A DNA stretch of 34,448 bases from Phenylobacterium sp. (GCF_004799395.1 NZ_SSMZ01000244.1:1-34448), one strand, 5' to 3'. Counted from the stretch's first letter, positions 1 to 7,466 are shown. Program-made: numbers and translations. The notes: generated from the sequence alone by a model not told the origin.

Positions 1-414
1 GAGGCCCGATCGGTGGGTCATCAGGTCCTCGACCGTGATGTCGCGCGGCGCCGGGTTGGTGTCGCCCACCGGGCCAGCGGCGTCCTTCAGCACCTTCATG
101 TCCGCGAACTCGGGCAGCCACTTGGTGATCGGGTCGTCGAGCTTGAGCTTGCCTTCCTCCCACAGGATCAGGGCGGCGACCGAGGTTATCGGCTTGGTCA
201 TCGAGGCGATGCGGAACAGCGTGTCGCGGGTCATCGGCAGGCCGGCCTCAACGTCGCGATGGCCGACGGTGTCGATCTGGACCACCTCGCCCTTGCGCCA
301 GACCAGGGTGACGAAGCCGGAGAGGTCGCCGGCGTCGGCCACCGCCTGCAGGGCGGGCGCGATCTGAGCCAGGCGCGCCTGGATAAATCCGCCGTCCGTC
401 GGATCGCCGTCCAT
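1..414 (-). CDS. Class C beta-lactamase-family serine hydrolase, N-terminal part (runs off left edge)
   Basis: The 138 codons visible read leftward without a stop to the window edge, so the C-terminal two thirds are missing. The family (Pfam Beta-lactamase, PF00144) includes penicillin-binding-protein-like esterases and carboxypeptidases that use a Ser-x-x-Lys nucleophile. Here the motif is SMTK, in the context FRIASMTKPITSVAALILWE, near residue 70, followed by a typical KLDDPITKWLPEF segment and the THRSGL sequence that precedes the Tyr-x-Asn loop. No signal peptide is visible, suggesting a cytoplasmic esterase-type member. I chose the ATG at 414 over the one at 420 because AAGGGAG lies about 7 bases upstream of 414 but only one base from 420. 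Substrate cannot be told from the sequence. Confidence 0.88.
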   Translation of the reverse strand, partial: MDGDPTDGGFIQARLAQIAPALQAVADAGDLSGFVTLVWRKGEVVQIDTVGHRDVEAGLPMTRDTLFRIASMTKPITSVAALILWEEGKLKLDDPITKWLPEFADMKVLKDAAGPVGDTNPAPRDITVEDLMTHRSGL

Positions 415-507
415 GGTCATGCTCCCTTGCCTCGCCTGTGATCGGCGTTCAGTTGAGCATGTTCAGGCGGCGGGGCGGCCCGTCAAGCCGCCCGGCTCGC
501 GCGCGCC

Positions 508-1062
508 CTATTGCGGGGTCGGCGCCTCATAGGTGGCGACCATTTCGCCGCTGGCCAGCGTGCGGGCCTTCAGGGCGTTGAGCAGGTCGGCCAGCGGCGT
601 CTCCGGCCCCATGTCGATCGCGCCGTCCAGGGCGAACACCTGGAAGTAGTAGTGGTGCAGGCCGTGGCCGGCGGGCGGACGGGGGCCAAAATACCCGAGG
701 CCGTGCTGGCCGTTGCGCCCCTGGACCGTGCCCTTCGGCGTCACCAGGGCGGCGGTGTTGGGCAAGCCCTCCGGGAGGCCGAGGGTTTCGCCGGGGAGGT
801 TCCAGATCATCCAGTGGATGAACGGATGCTCCTGCGGCGCGTCGGGGTCCTCGACGATGACCGCCCAGGCCTTGGCGTCGGGCACGGCGGTCCAGCGCAG
901 CGGCGGGGAGATGTTGTCGTGATAGGCGGAATAGCGGTCCTCCAGCCCGCCGTCGGCCCGCTGGGCTGTCGAAGTCACCACCACGCCGGTGTCGAGGATC
1001 GGCTCGACCTTCAGGATGGAGATGGCTTCGCCCGAATGTTCGGGGTGGGGCGTCTGGCTCAT
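508..1062 (-). CDS. YbhB/YbcL family (PEBP, Raf-kinase-inhibitor-like) protein
   Basis: A 184-residue protein of the phosphatidylethanolamine-binding protein fold. The family signatures are present: DPDAP at residues 72-76, HWMIWNLPG at about 83-91 and a GPRPPAGHGLHHYYF segment near 126, which together form the anion-binding pocket. Length is typical for bacterial members. Their biochemical role is not established; a small-ligand or phosphate-binding role is usual speculation. The open frame extends further upstream, but ATG 1062 is favoured because GGAGA sits 6 bases ahead of it and the conserved fold begins shortly after. It is transcribed divergently from the alpha/beta hydrolase, with 88 bases between the two starts that must hold both promoters. 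No signal peptide, so cytoplasmic. Confidence 0.9.
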   Translation of the reverse strand: MSQTPHPEHSGEAISILKVEPILDTGVVVTSTAQRADGGLEDRYSAYHDNISPPLRWTAVPDAKAWAVIVEDPDAPQEHPFIHWMIWNLPGETLGLPEGLPNTAALVTPKGTVQGRNGQHGLGYFGPRPPAGHGLHHYYFQVFALDGAIDMGPETPLADLLNALKARTLASGEMVATYEAPTPQ

Positions 1063-1150
1063 GGCGCGTCTCCGTTCAGGGTTCGCCCGTACAACCGAAT
1101 GCGGCACAGATAGTTGCGGCCGGGCCCGCCGTGACCTAGCTGGGGATACG

Positions 1151-2029
1151 ATGAGCGAGACGGGACAATTTACGCGCAGGTTCGGCCTGGCGGCGGCGGC
1201 CGCGGCCCTGACCGCGGCGTGCGCGCCGCTCAGTATGTTCGCGACCTTCACGCCCAAGGATCCGGCGCAGCGCAGCGCGCGCAATGTCGCCTACGGCCTC
1301 GAGCCCCATCAGCGGCTGGACGTCTACGCTCCGCGCCGCCTCGCGGGCCAGGCGGCCGCACCCGTGGCGGTTTTCTTCTACGGCGGGTCTTGGGACACCG
1401 GCCGACGGCAGGACTATAGCTGGGTCGGCCAGGCGCTGGCCTCGCGCGGCTTCGTGACCGTGCTCCCCGACTACGGCCTCTATCCCACGGTGCGCTATCC
1501 CGGCTTCCTCGAGGACGGAGCCAAGGCCGTGCGCTGGGCGCAGGACCATGCCGCCGAGTTCGGCGGAGATCCCAGCCGGATCGTGCTGGTGGGCCATTCG
1601 GCCGGCGCCTACAACGCCGCGATGATCGCGCTTGACCGCCGCTACCTGACGGGGGCCGGCGTCGATCCGAAGCATATCAAGGCGCTGGCGGGCCTGTCCG
1701 GCCCCTACGACTTCCTGCCGCTGACCGATCCCATCGCCATCCGCACCTTCGGCGAGGCGAGCGACCTGGCCGCCACCCAGCCGACCAGCTTCGTAACCGC
1801 GGATTCGCCCCCGGCCTTCCTCGCCACCGGTGACCAGGACACCATGGTCTTCCCCAAGAATACGGTGAAGCTCGCCGCCAAGCTGCGCGCCGCAGGCGTG
1901 ACAGTGGAGGAGGAGCACTATTCAGATATCGACCACGTGCGCATGGTGCTGGCCCTCTCGCGCCCGTTCCGCGGCCGCGCGCCGGTGCTGCAGCAGATGA
2001 CCGACTTCTTGCACGCCCACGCGGGCTGA
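1151..2029 (+). CDS. Exported alpha/beta hydrolase (BD-FAE/carboxylesterase-like)
   Basis: A 292-residue serine hydrolase. Visible elements: an oxyanion-hole motif written YGGSW (residues 78-81 region; the usual HGGxW with Tyr for His), the nucleophile elbow GHSAG with Ser150, a probable acid Asp230 in GDQD, and His262 in DIDHVRM. The N-terminus carries two arginines followed by a long alanine-rich hydrophobic segment and Cys24 (RRFGLAAAAAA...AAC), so it is exported, perhaps by Tat and perhaps as a lipoprotein, although the lipobox is not canonical. ATG 1151 was chosen because GGGGA precedes it and the signal peptide starts there; the frame is open further upstream only by chance. Natural substrate unknown; short-chain esters or carbamates are typical for the family. 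Confidence 0.9.
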   Translation: MSETGQFTRRFGLAAAAAALTAACAPLSMFATFTPKDPAQRSARNVAYGLEPHQRLDVYAPRRLAGQAAAPVAVFFYGGSWDTGRRQDYSWVGQALASRGFVTVLPDYGLYPTVRYPGFLEDGAKAVRWAQDHAAEFGGDPSRIVLVGHSAGAYNAAMIALDRRYLTGAGVDPKHIKALAGLSGPYDFLPLTDPIAIRTFGEASDLAATQPTSFVTADSPPAFLATGDQDTMVFPKNTVKLAAKLRAAGVTVEEEHYSDIDHVRMVLALSRPFRGRAPVLQQMTDFLHAHAG

Positions 2030-2039
2030 GGCCCTCAGG

Positions 2040-2058
2040 GCCGGTGCGTTGAACCGGC
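2040..2058. terminator. Hairpin between hydrolase and lipoprotein genes, weak terminator candidate
   Basis: GCCGGT and ACCGGC form a perfect 6-bp stem around a 7-base loop, 10 bases after the hydrolase stop codon. No T-tract follows, so intrinsic termination is doubtful; it may only attenuate or protect the transcript end. Confidence 0.3.
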
Positions 2059-2083
2059 GCCGCTTCCTGCGTATTGGGGAGGC

Positions 2084-2560
2084 ATGAGGGTTCCCCGTCT
2101 CGCCGCTGCGATCGCCAGCCTGTCTCTCCTGGCGCTCGTGGCTTGCTCTCCCGGCGCCCCAAGGGGGGTCGACAAGGACACCCTCGACGCCGCGGTCTCG
2201 CGCGCCATCGGCGATCCGGCCTCTTGCCTGCTGATCGCCGAGCAGGGCAGCGGCAAGCTGGTCTACCGCTACAACACCCACACCGCCTGCGCGCGTCCGC
2301 TGCCGGCCTGCGCCGCGCCGGGCGCCGGCCAGCAGCAGCAGACCATCGATCAACTGCTGAAGGCGACCCTCAAGGACGGCCAGGCCCGGACCCTGAGCTG
2401 CAGCTCCACTTCCGACGCCTCGCGCGGCGTCGGATGGGCGTCGGGCCCGATCCCCGGCAAGGGTTTGGTCTATGCGGCGATGATGGAGGGCGACCGCGCC
2501 TTCCCGGGCCGGATGATGGCCGACCGCCTGACCCAGGCGTTCAAGGACGCCGGCCTCTAG
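2084..2560 (+). CDS. Small lipoprotein of unknown function
   Basis: A 158-residue protein with a clear lipoprotein signal peptide: MRVPRLAAAIASLSLLALVAC, with lipobox L-V-A-C and Cys21 as the lipidated residue. The mature part has four further cysteines (around residues 48, 69, 76 and 105) that could form two disulfides in the periplasm, and a QQQQ run. I do not recognise a domain. GGGGAGG lies immediately upstream of ATG 2084, with rather short spacing. It sits 54 bases after the hydrolase gene on the same strand, so co-transcription is possible but a hairpin intervenes. The next element downstream is the tRNA gene. Confidence 0.75.
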   Translation: MRVPRLAAAIASLSLLALVACSPGAPRGVDKDTLDAAVSRAIGDPASCLLIAEQGSGKLVYRYNTHTACARPLPACAAPGAGQQQQTIDQLLKATLKDGQARTLSCSSTSDASRGVGWASGPIPGKGLVYAAMMEGDRAFPGRMMADRLTQAFKDAGL

Positions 2561-2584
2561 GACCGGCCGGGACGGCCCCGGACT

Positions 2585-2612
2585 TTGAGCCCCTCGCCGC
2601 GCGTGCTAACCG
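2585..2612 (+). promoter_or_regulatory. Candidate housekeeping promoter of the tRNA gene
   Basis: TTGAGCC (2585-2591), 13 bases, then GCTAACCG (2605-2612). This resembles the Caulobacter crescentus sigma-73 consensus as I recall it (TTGaCgS, 10-14 bases, GCtANAWC), at the right distance (about 20 bases) from the tRNA 5' end. Two -35 positions and two -10 positions deviate. Confidence 0.5.
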
Positions 2613-2632
2613 CGACGCACGCATCGCTGCTG

Positions 2633-2708
2633 GGGCCTGTAGCTCAATGGTTAGAGCCGGCCGCTCATAACGGTCTGGTTGCAGGTTCGAGTCCTGCCGG
2701 GCCCACCA
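2633..2708 (+). tRNA. tRNA-Ile(CAU), lysidine type
   Basis: A complete 76-base cloverleaf with encoded CCA. The acceptor stem GGGCCTG pairs with CGGGCCC, the D arm is GCTC/GAGC with an 8-base loop, the anticodon stem is GGCCG/CGGTC with loop CTCATAA (anticodon CAT at 2666-2668), and the T arm is GCAGG-TTCGAGT-CCTGC. CAU could mean Met or Ile2. Ile2 is favoured: base pairs C4-G69 and C5-G68, which TilS uses to recognise its substrate in E. coli, are present, the discriminator is A, and the D arm matches E. coli Ile2 rather than elongator Met tRNA. In that case C34 is converted to lysidine and the tRNA reads AUA, a rare codon here. Confidence 0.9.
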
Positions 2709-3039
2709 GCGAGGCTTTTTGGGACGTCCAGGAAAATCCAGGGACGTCTTAAAAACTTCGGTAATTCAATATATTATCGTCTGATCTCGTCGAGGGGTGT
2801 CTCGGGGCGTCGACGAAATTTGTTGGTATCGTTTGTGGTACGTTCTCGATCAAGCTCCTCAGTCAGCGCCAGGACGACACGCCGATCTCGCCCGGACCTC
2901 GCGCCGGATCGACATACGCCAACATTGGTGACCCGGCAGAACAGTTCGGCGTGGTCGGCCGAGACTCCGCGTCTGTCGGGAACCTACGCCGAGGCGAGCC
3001 GCTAAGTTCGTTCCACCTACATCACAGCGGCAGGATCGC
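2709..3039. other. Intergenic region after the tRNA: probable old integration (att) scar
   Basis: 331 bases without a convincing gene. The first 150 are clearly richer in A/T than their surroundings. GGGACGTC occurs twice exactly 20 bases apart (2721 and 2741), as arm-type sites of tyrosine integrases often do, and AT-rich sequence with TTGGTATCGTTTGTGGTAC follows near 2824. The remaining part is GC-rich but its open frames show no recognisable protein. There is no integrase gene left. The simplest reading is a residual attachment region of an element that used the tRNA 3' end. Confidence 0.45.
2721..2748 (+). repeat. Direct repeat GGGACGTC, 20-bp spacing
   Basis: Two identical 8-bp copies at 2721-2728 and 2741-2748, starting 13 bases after the tRNA CCA end. 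The second copy is preceded by the same CCA that follows the first, consistent with repeated integrase arm sites. Confidence 0.6.
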
Positions 3040-5232
3040 ATGGCTCTCGAAATTGCGGTCGGGCCGCAGAAGTTGGTCATCAATCAAGGCTCGGGCTTCG
3101 CTGTCACGGAGCAGGATGGCCAGATCAACTGGCCTACCGACAAGGGGGTCTACTACTCCGACACCCGGATGATCTCGAGCTGGCGGATTTATGCGGACGG
3201 CGAGGAGTGGGACCTGCTCAACTCCGGCAACATCGCCTTCTTCGCCGCGCGCATCTTCCTGGCCAATCGCAAGCTGATCACCGAGGCCGGCGAGGTCGCC
3301 GCGGGAACCCTGGGGCTTGCCGTCAGCCGATCGCTTCAAGGCGGCATTCACGAGGACTTCGATCTCGTGAACCACGGCTCGTCGACCGCCCAATTCAACC
3401 TCGAAATCGCCCTGCGCAGCGACTTCGCGGATCTGTTCGAGGTAAAGTCCGGGGCCATCGTGCGGCGCGGTCATGTCGCCACGAGTTGGTCCAGAGCTCG
3501 CCAGACGCTCACGACCAGCTACGCCAACAAGGACTTCCATCGCCGCGTGACGGTCCAGGTGCGCAACGCCGAGTCTGCGGCGGTCTACGCCAACGGCCGC
3601 CTCAGCTTCGACATCGAGCTGGCGCCCGGCGCCACCTGGCATGCCTGCCTGCTCTACGCCTTCTCCAACGGCAAGACGAAGGCAGCCGCACCCAAGGAGT
3701 GCATCGACCATGCCCTGCAGGCTAAGTCCGCCAGACATCTCGTGGAATGGCAGGCGAAGTGTCTGGGGCTGAAGACCAGCAACCAGGAGTTCTATCGCTT
3801 CTACCACCAGTCGCTGGAGGACATGGGGGCTCTGCGCCTGCCGCTTGAGGGCACGGACCACCTGGGCTTCGTGCCGGCTGCGGGGATTCCCTGGTTCGTC
3901 GGCCTGTTCGGGCGCGACAGCCTGATAGTCTCGTTGCAGAACGCAATGGTCTACCCGGACTTCCCGCGCGGCTCCCTGGAGGTCCTGGGCCGCCTGCAGG
4001 CCCGCAAGCGCGACGACTACCGCGACGCCGAGCCCGGCAAGATCATGCATGAGCTGCGCACCGGCGAGCTCGCCCACTTCAAGATGATTCCGCACACGCC
4101 CTACTACGGCACGGCCGACGCAACGCCGCTTTACCTGATCGTGCTGCACAACACCTGGCGGTCCATCGGCGACGCTGGCCTGCTGGAGCGGCACATGGCC
4201 ACGGCCGAGCGCTGCCTGGAATGGATCGACACTTACGGCGACCGTGACGGCGACGGCTTCCAAGAATACCAGACCCGCTCGACGGCCGGCTACGAGAACC
4301 AGGGCTGGAAGGATTCGGGCGAGGCGCTGGTCTATCCGGACGGGACCCTCGTGAAGGGCCCCAAGGCGCTCTGCGAGCTGCAGGGCTATGTCTACGACGC
4401 CTGGCGGCGGATGGCCGAAATATATGATGCGCTCGGCAAGCGTCAGCGCGCCGCGGGACTGCGCACCAAGGCCGCCAACCTCTATCGACGGTTCAACGAC
4501 ACGTTCTGGAACGAGGAAGAGGGTTTCTACGCCTTCTGTCTCGATGGCGACAAGACGCCCGTATGGAGCGTCGCCTCTAACCCGGGGCACTGCCTGTGGT
4601 CCGGCATCGTCCCGCGCGACCGCGCGGCCCGCGTCGTCAAGCGGCTGATGGCCGAGGACATGTGGAGCGGCTGGGGCATCCGAACGCTCTCGGCCAAGCA
4701 CGCCGCGTTCAATCCGCACTCCTATCAGAACGGATCGGTCTGGCCGCACGACAATGGGCTGATCGCCCTGGGTTTCCGACGCTACGGTTTCGCCGACGAG
4801 GCCGCGATGATCGCGCGCGACCTGAGCCGCGCGGCCAGCTATTTCGAGCAGCACCGCATGCCGGAGCTCTACGCGGGTCTGCAACGCGACCCGACCAACT
4901 TTCCGGTGCAATACCTCGGGGCCAACGTACCTCAGGCTTGGGCGGCGGGGTCCTGCTTCTGGCTCCTCCAGGCCATGCTGGGGTTCCAGGCCGACGCGCC
5001 TGACGACAGGCTCTACCTTGACCCGGCGCTTCCCGAATGGATGCCAGATGTGGAGCTGAAGAACGTGCAGGTTGGCCGCCGAGGCTTCGACATCGGCTTC
5101 CATCGACAGAGCGACGGCAAGACGACGTGGGAAGTTCTGCGCGGCGACCAACGCGCGGTCTCTCAGCGCAGCATCGCCACCTTTGGGGGCGGGGATTCCG
5201 CGGCGCCGGACATAGCCGTCACGGCGGCATGA
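3040..5232 (+). CDS. Amylo-alpha-1,6-glucosidase-type glycoside hydrolase (glycogen debranching N-domain family)
   Basis: A 730-residue protein. The first ~200 residues match the glycogen-debranching-enzyme N-terminal beta domain (opening VINQGSGFAVTEQDGQI, then YYSDTRMIS), followed by an (alpha/alpha)6 barrel with the signatures FGRDS (290-294), HTPYYGTADATPL, HSYQNGSVWPHDN and MPELYAG. Such proteins hydrolyse alpha-1,6 or related alpha-glucosidic bonds, although for most bacterial members the substrate (glycogen, trehalose-like or mannosylated glycans) has not been measured. No signal peptide, so intracellular. AGGA lies 5 bases ahead of ATG 3040. The stop overlaps the gluconokinase start by 4 bases, which argues for translational coupling and a shared role in glucose supply. 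Length is normal for the family. Confidence 0.88.
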   Translation: MALEIAVGPQKLVINQGSGFAVTEQDGQINWPTDKGVYYSDTRMISSWRIYADGEEWDLLNSGNIAFFAARIFLANRKLITEAGEVAAGTLGLAVSRSLQGGIHEDFDLVNHGSSTAQFNLEIALRSDFADLFEVKSGAIVRRGHVATSWSRARQTLTTSYANKDFHRRVTVQVRNAESAAVYANGRLSFDIELAPGATWHACLLYAFSNGKTKAAAPKECIDHALQAKSARHLVEWQAKCLGLKTSNQEFYRFYHQSLEDMGALRLPLEGTDHLGFVPAAGIPWFVGLFGRDSLIVSLQNAMVYPDFPRGSLEVLGRLQARKRDDYRDAEPGKIMHELRTGELAHFKMIPHTPYYGTADATPLYLIVLHNTWRSIGDAGLLERHMATAERCLEWIDTYGDRDGDGFQEYQTRSTAGYENQGWKDSGEALVYPDGTLVKGPKALCELQGYVYDAWRRMAEIYDALGKRQRAAGLRTKAANLYRRFNDTFWNEEEGFYAFCLDGDKTPVWSVASNPGHCLWSGIVPRDRAARVVKRLMAEDMWSGWGIRTLSAKHAAFNPHSYQNGSVWPHDNGLIALGFRRYGFADEAAMIARDLSRAASYFEQHRMPELYAGLQRDPTNFPVQYLGANVPQAWAAGSCFWLLQAMLGFQADAPDDRLYLDPALPEWMPDVELKNVQVGRRGFDIGFHRQSDGKTTWEVLRGDQRAVSQRSIATFGGGDSAAPDIAVTAA

Positions 5233-5780
5233 CCGCGCCCGGTCCCGTTCCGCGCGGCCCGGCGACGGTGCTCGTGGTGATGGGTGTTTCCGGCGCCGGC
5301 AAGACGACGATCGGCGCGGCCCTGGCCGAACGGCTCGGCTGGACCTTCCAGGAAGGGGACGACTTCCACCCCGCCGCCAACCTCGCAAAGATGAAGGCCG
5401 GCAAGCCGCTCGACGACGCCGATCGCGCGCCCTGGTTGGCCAGGGTGGAGGCCTGGATCTCCGCCCAGCTCGCCGCCGGCCGCTCTGGGGTGATCACCTG
5501 CTCGGCCCTGAAGCAGACCTACCGCAGCGCGATCATCGGAGGCCGCAGCGACGTGATCCTGGTCTATCTGAGCGGCAGCCGGCAGATCATCCAGCAGAGG
5601 CTGGAGAAGCGGCGGGGTCACTTCATGCCATCCAGCCTCCTGGCCAGCCAATTCGCCGCGCTTCAGACGCCGGTGGCGGGCGAGAAACCGATCGTCGTCA
5701 ACATCGACCAACCGGTCGCCGCCCAGGTCGATGAGGTCGTCGCCTCGCTGGCCCGTCGCCTGCCTGGGTCCTCAGCCTAA
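5229..5780 (+). CDS. gntK: Gluconokinase (GntK family)
   Basis: 183 residues, ATP + D-gluconate to 6-phosphogluconate, feeding the Entner-Doudoroff or pentose phosphate route in the cytoplasm. The P-loop GVSGAGKT is at 19-26, followed by the family marks EGDDFHP (42-48), MKAGKPLDD, APWL, CSALKQTYR and the RRGHFMP lid sequence. All catalytic elements appear intact and the length is typical. ATG 5229 overlaps the stop of the upstream glycosidase gene (ATGA), so the two are co-translated. The SDR gene facing it ends 6 bases away, so both transcripts must terminate within or past each other's ends; no hairpin is visible in the gap. Confidence 0.95.
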   Translation: MTAPGPVPRGPATVLVVMGVSGAGKTTIGAALAERLGWTFQEGDDFHPAANLAKMKAGKPLDDADRAPWLARVEAWISAQLAAGRSGVITCSALKQTYRSAIIGGRSDVILVYLSGSRQIIQQRLEKRRGHFMPSSLLASQFAALQTPVAGEKPIVVNIDQPVAAQVDEVVASLARRLPGSSA

Positions 5781-5786
5781 AGCGGC

Positions 5787-6593
5787 TCAACCTGCGTGGG
5801 CGAAGCAGGGATAGAGCGTCATGCCGCCGTCTACGAATAGCGTCGTTCCTACCACATAGTCCGCCGCGTCGGAGGCGAGCCAGATGGCGGCCGCGGCGAT
5901 GTCTTCCGGCTGCCCGATGCGTCCGTAGGGGATCAGCTTCAGCAGGTTCGCCTCGGCCTCGGGCGTGCCCCAGGCCGCCTGGTTGATCGGGGTCTGGATC
6001 GCCCCGGGCGCAATGGCGTTCACCCGGATCTTCTCCGGCGCCAGCTCCTGCGCCATGGTCTCCATAAGCATCTTCACGCCGCCCTTGGCGGCGGCATAGT
6101 TGGCGTGACCGGCCCAGGGGATTACCTGGTGGACCGAGCTGGTGAACAGCACCTTGCCCAGCGCCTTCGATCGGCGCGGATCTAGACCTTGCCGACGGAA
6201 GCGACGCACGGCTTCCTGGGCGCAGAGGAAGGCGCCGGTGAGGTCCACGTCGAGCGCCGCCCGCCAGGCCTGCAGCGTCAGGTCGGTGAAGGCGCCGTCC
6301 TTCTGGATGCCCGCATTTGCGATCAGGATGTCGACTCCGCTGAAATGCTGGTCGGCTACGTCGAACATCGAGGCGACATCGGCCGGGTTCGAGACATCGC
6401 CCGCCGCGGCCACGGCGTGGCCGCCGCCGTCGAGGATCTGGCGCACAACGGCGTCAGCTGCGGCGCCTTGGTCGAAGTGGTTCACCACCACAGCTGCGCC
6501 GGCCTTGGCGAACCCGAGCGCCATACCCGCGCCAATCCCGGAACTGGCCCCGGTGATCAGCACGCGTTGGTTGGAAAGCGGCGCCCCAGTCAT
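5787..6593 (-). CDS. SDR oxidoreductase, glucose 1-dehydrogenase-like
   Basis: A 268-residue classical short-chain dehydrogenase. TGASSGIG at 14-21 binds the NAD(P) cofactor, NAG is at 93-95, the active site is Ser152/153, Tyr166 and Lys170 (YAAAK), and the C-terminus carries the VVGTTLFVDGGMTLYP segment seen in bacterial glucose 1-dehydrogenases. Such enzymes oxidise beta-D-glucose to gluconolactone, though SDR substrate assignment by sequence is unreliable. The convergent neighbour is gluconokinase, which would use the product, and the next gene is a glucosidase; this context supports the glucose assignment. ATG 6593 overlaps the stop of the small upstream ORF by 4 bases, so the two are probably co-translated. 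Confidence 0.87.
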   Translation of the reverse strand: MTGAPLSNQRVLITGASSGIGAGMALGFAKAGAAVVVNHFDQGAAADAVVRQILDGGGHAVAAAGDVSNPADVASMFDVADQHFSGVDILIANAGIQKDGAFTDLTLQAWRAALDVDLTGAFLCAQEAVRRFRRQGLDPRRSKALGKVLFTSSVHQVIPWAGHANYAAAKGGVKMLMETMAQELAPEKIRVNAIAPGAIQTPINQAAWGTPEAEANLLKLIPYGRIGQPEDIAAAAIWLASDAADYVVGTTLFVDGGMTLYPCFAHAG

Positions 6594-6868
6594 GGCTGCG
6601 CAAGCGACTTTGGAAGCCGCCGCCGGTTCGAGCGAACCTTACGCCGATAGTCAGCCAGTGTGCGGCCAGTGGCGCTTTGCGGTGTGCCGCCCAGGCCGCC
6701 GGTCAGGGCCCGGGCCTGAAGCTGCAGCGCCGCATCGACCTTTTCGTTGACCATCGGCTCGATCTCGTGCCGGGCGACGGCGCCGCCCCCTGCGATCCGC
6801 AGGGGGCGCAAACCGATGGCCGAGGACGCCTCGATCCCGAGGCTCCGCGCGTCGAGACCAAGTCGCAT
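6590..6868 (-). CDS. Small conserved-looking protein of unknown function, coupled to the SDR gene
   Basis: 92 residues ending in a basic helix (DYRRKVRSNRRRLPKSLAQP). The arrangement GLDARSLGIEASSAIGLR, then MVNEKVDAALQLQ, then LTGGLGGTP and the terminal YRRKVRANRRRL-like tail is one I have seen in small alphaproteobacterial proteins, but I cannot name a function. It looks amphipathic and helical, without a signal peptide. The stop overlaps the SDR start (ATGA), which supports it being translated. Against this, the ribosome-binding site ahead of ATG 6868 is poor and the flank upstream is degraded, so it could also be the surviving C-terminal part of a longer protein. Confidence 0.55.
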   Translation of the reverse strand: MRLGLDARSLGIEASSAIGLRPLRIAGGGAVARHEIEPMVNEKVDAALQLQARALTGGLGGTPQSATGRTLADYRRKVRSNRRRLPKSLAQP

Positions 6869-7044
6869 CCAGGGATTGCGAATGGGGGCGCTCCAAGGCA
6901 GGTCGCAAACCCAGGCTCACTGGAGCCGAGGCTTTTGGAGTTGGGTCGAGGGAGAAACTGTCTGCCCTCCAACGCCGGCCTATTGAGATGTGTTCCGGGA
7001 CAACCTTTGCAGTGGCGACTGACCTGAATTCAATTGGGAAGGTC

Positions 7045-7240
7045 GCCGTGCTGCTGGTTCCGGAATCGACTTGTTGGCGGCGCGAGACAGGCGCGCGCGG
7101 CCGTGATCGTCGACATGGCGCAGTATTTCGACGCCGCGATAGCCGCGATGCGCCGGGCCAGGCATACAGTCCGCCTGCTCAACTGGGCCTTCGAGCCGCA
7201 GACGCTTCTCCACCCCCAGCCCGGGTGCACCGGACCGGAA
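7045..7240 (+). pseudogene. Phospholipase D/cardiolipin-synthase-like N-terminal remnant, frameshifted
   Basis: In frame 1 the segment reads VLLVPESTCWRRE and then, after a +1 shift between about 7085 and 7097, frame 2 continues RAAVIVDMAQYFDAAIAAMR and RARHTVRLLNWAFEPQT. Joined, this is the standard opening of PLD-superfamily proteins (LL.PG.tCWR..ra.RAaviVDaa.YF.a...A...ArrsI.llgWdFd), where a membrane-related phospholipase or cardiolipin synthase follows. Nothing of either HKD motif remains downstream, so the gene is both frameshifted and truncated after roughly 65 codons. Confidence 0.6.
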
Positions 7241-7274
7241 GCCCGAGTCATTGAACGGTTCACAAAGGGTCTGG

Positions 7275-7466
7275 CCGACCGAAATCCGCTATCGGTTCGA
7301 GGTAAGAGATCCGACCAACTACATCCAAGACTGGGCCGGCGAGATCCCCATGCTGCCCGAACCCTGGCCGTTCCACGAATACGCCTGCCACAAAATCAAC
7401 TGCAGCTCGGCAAACATCCTGGCCGGCGCCCGGCAGGTCGAGGCCGGGATGCTCAAGAAACCCTAG
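7275..7466 (+). pseudogene. C-terminal remnant of an exported protein of the 'EYACHEGNY' type
   Basis: A frame-3 segment of 63 codons reads TEIRYRFEVRDPTNYIQDWAGEIPM, then HEYACHKINCSSANILAGAR and ends at a proper stop. Intact proteins of a large uncharacterised exported family (common in Caulobacterales and Acidobacteria) end just this way: a 'tv.DP..y..pWt.eipM' strand followed by 'yEYACHEGNYg..NILaGAR'. Here the HEGNY core is altered to HKINC, and there is no start or N-terminal domain. It follows the PLD remnant directly in another frame. The family's N-terminal domain is also seen, intact, in the gene starting at 32449. Confidence 0.55.

Noticed and set aside
2679-3005. Open frame starting inside the tRNA and running over the att-like region
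   Set aside because: Begins within the tRNA, Ser/Arg-rich without similarity; not a surviving integrase fragment that I can recognise.
3022-5388. 788-codon open frame antisense to the glycosidase
   Set aside because: Shadow of a GC-rich gene: composition is Arg/Gly/Pro/Val-heavy, no family resemblance, while the sense frame is a complete glycosidase.
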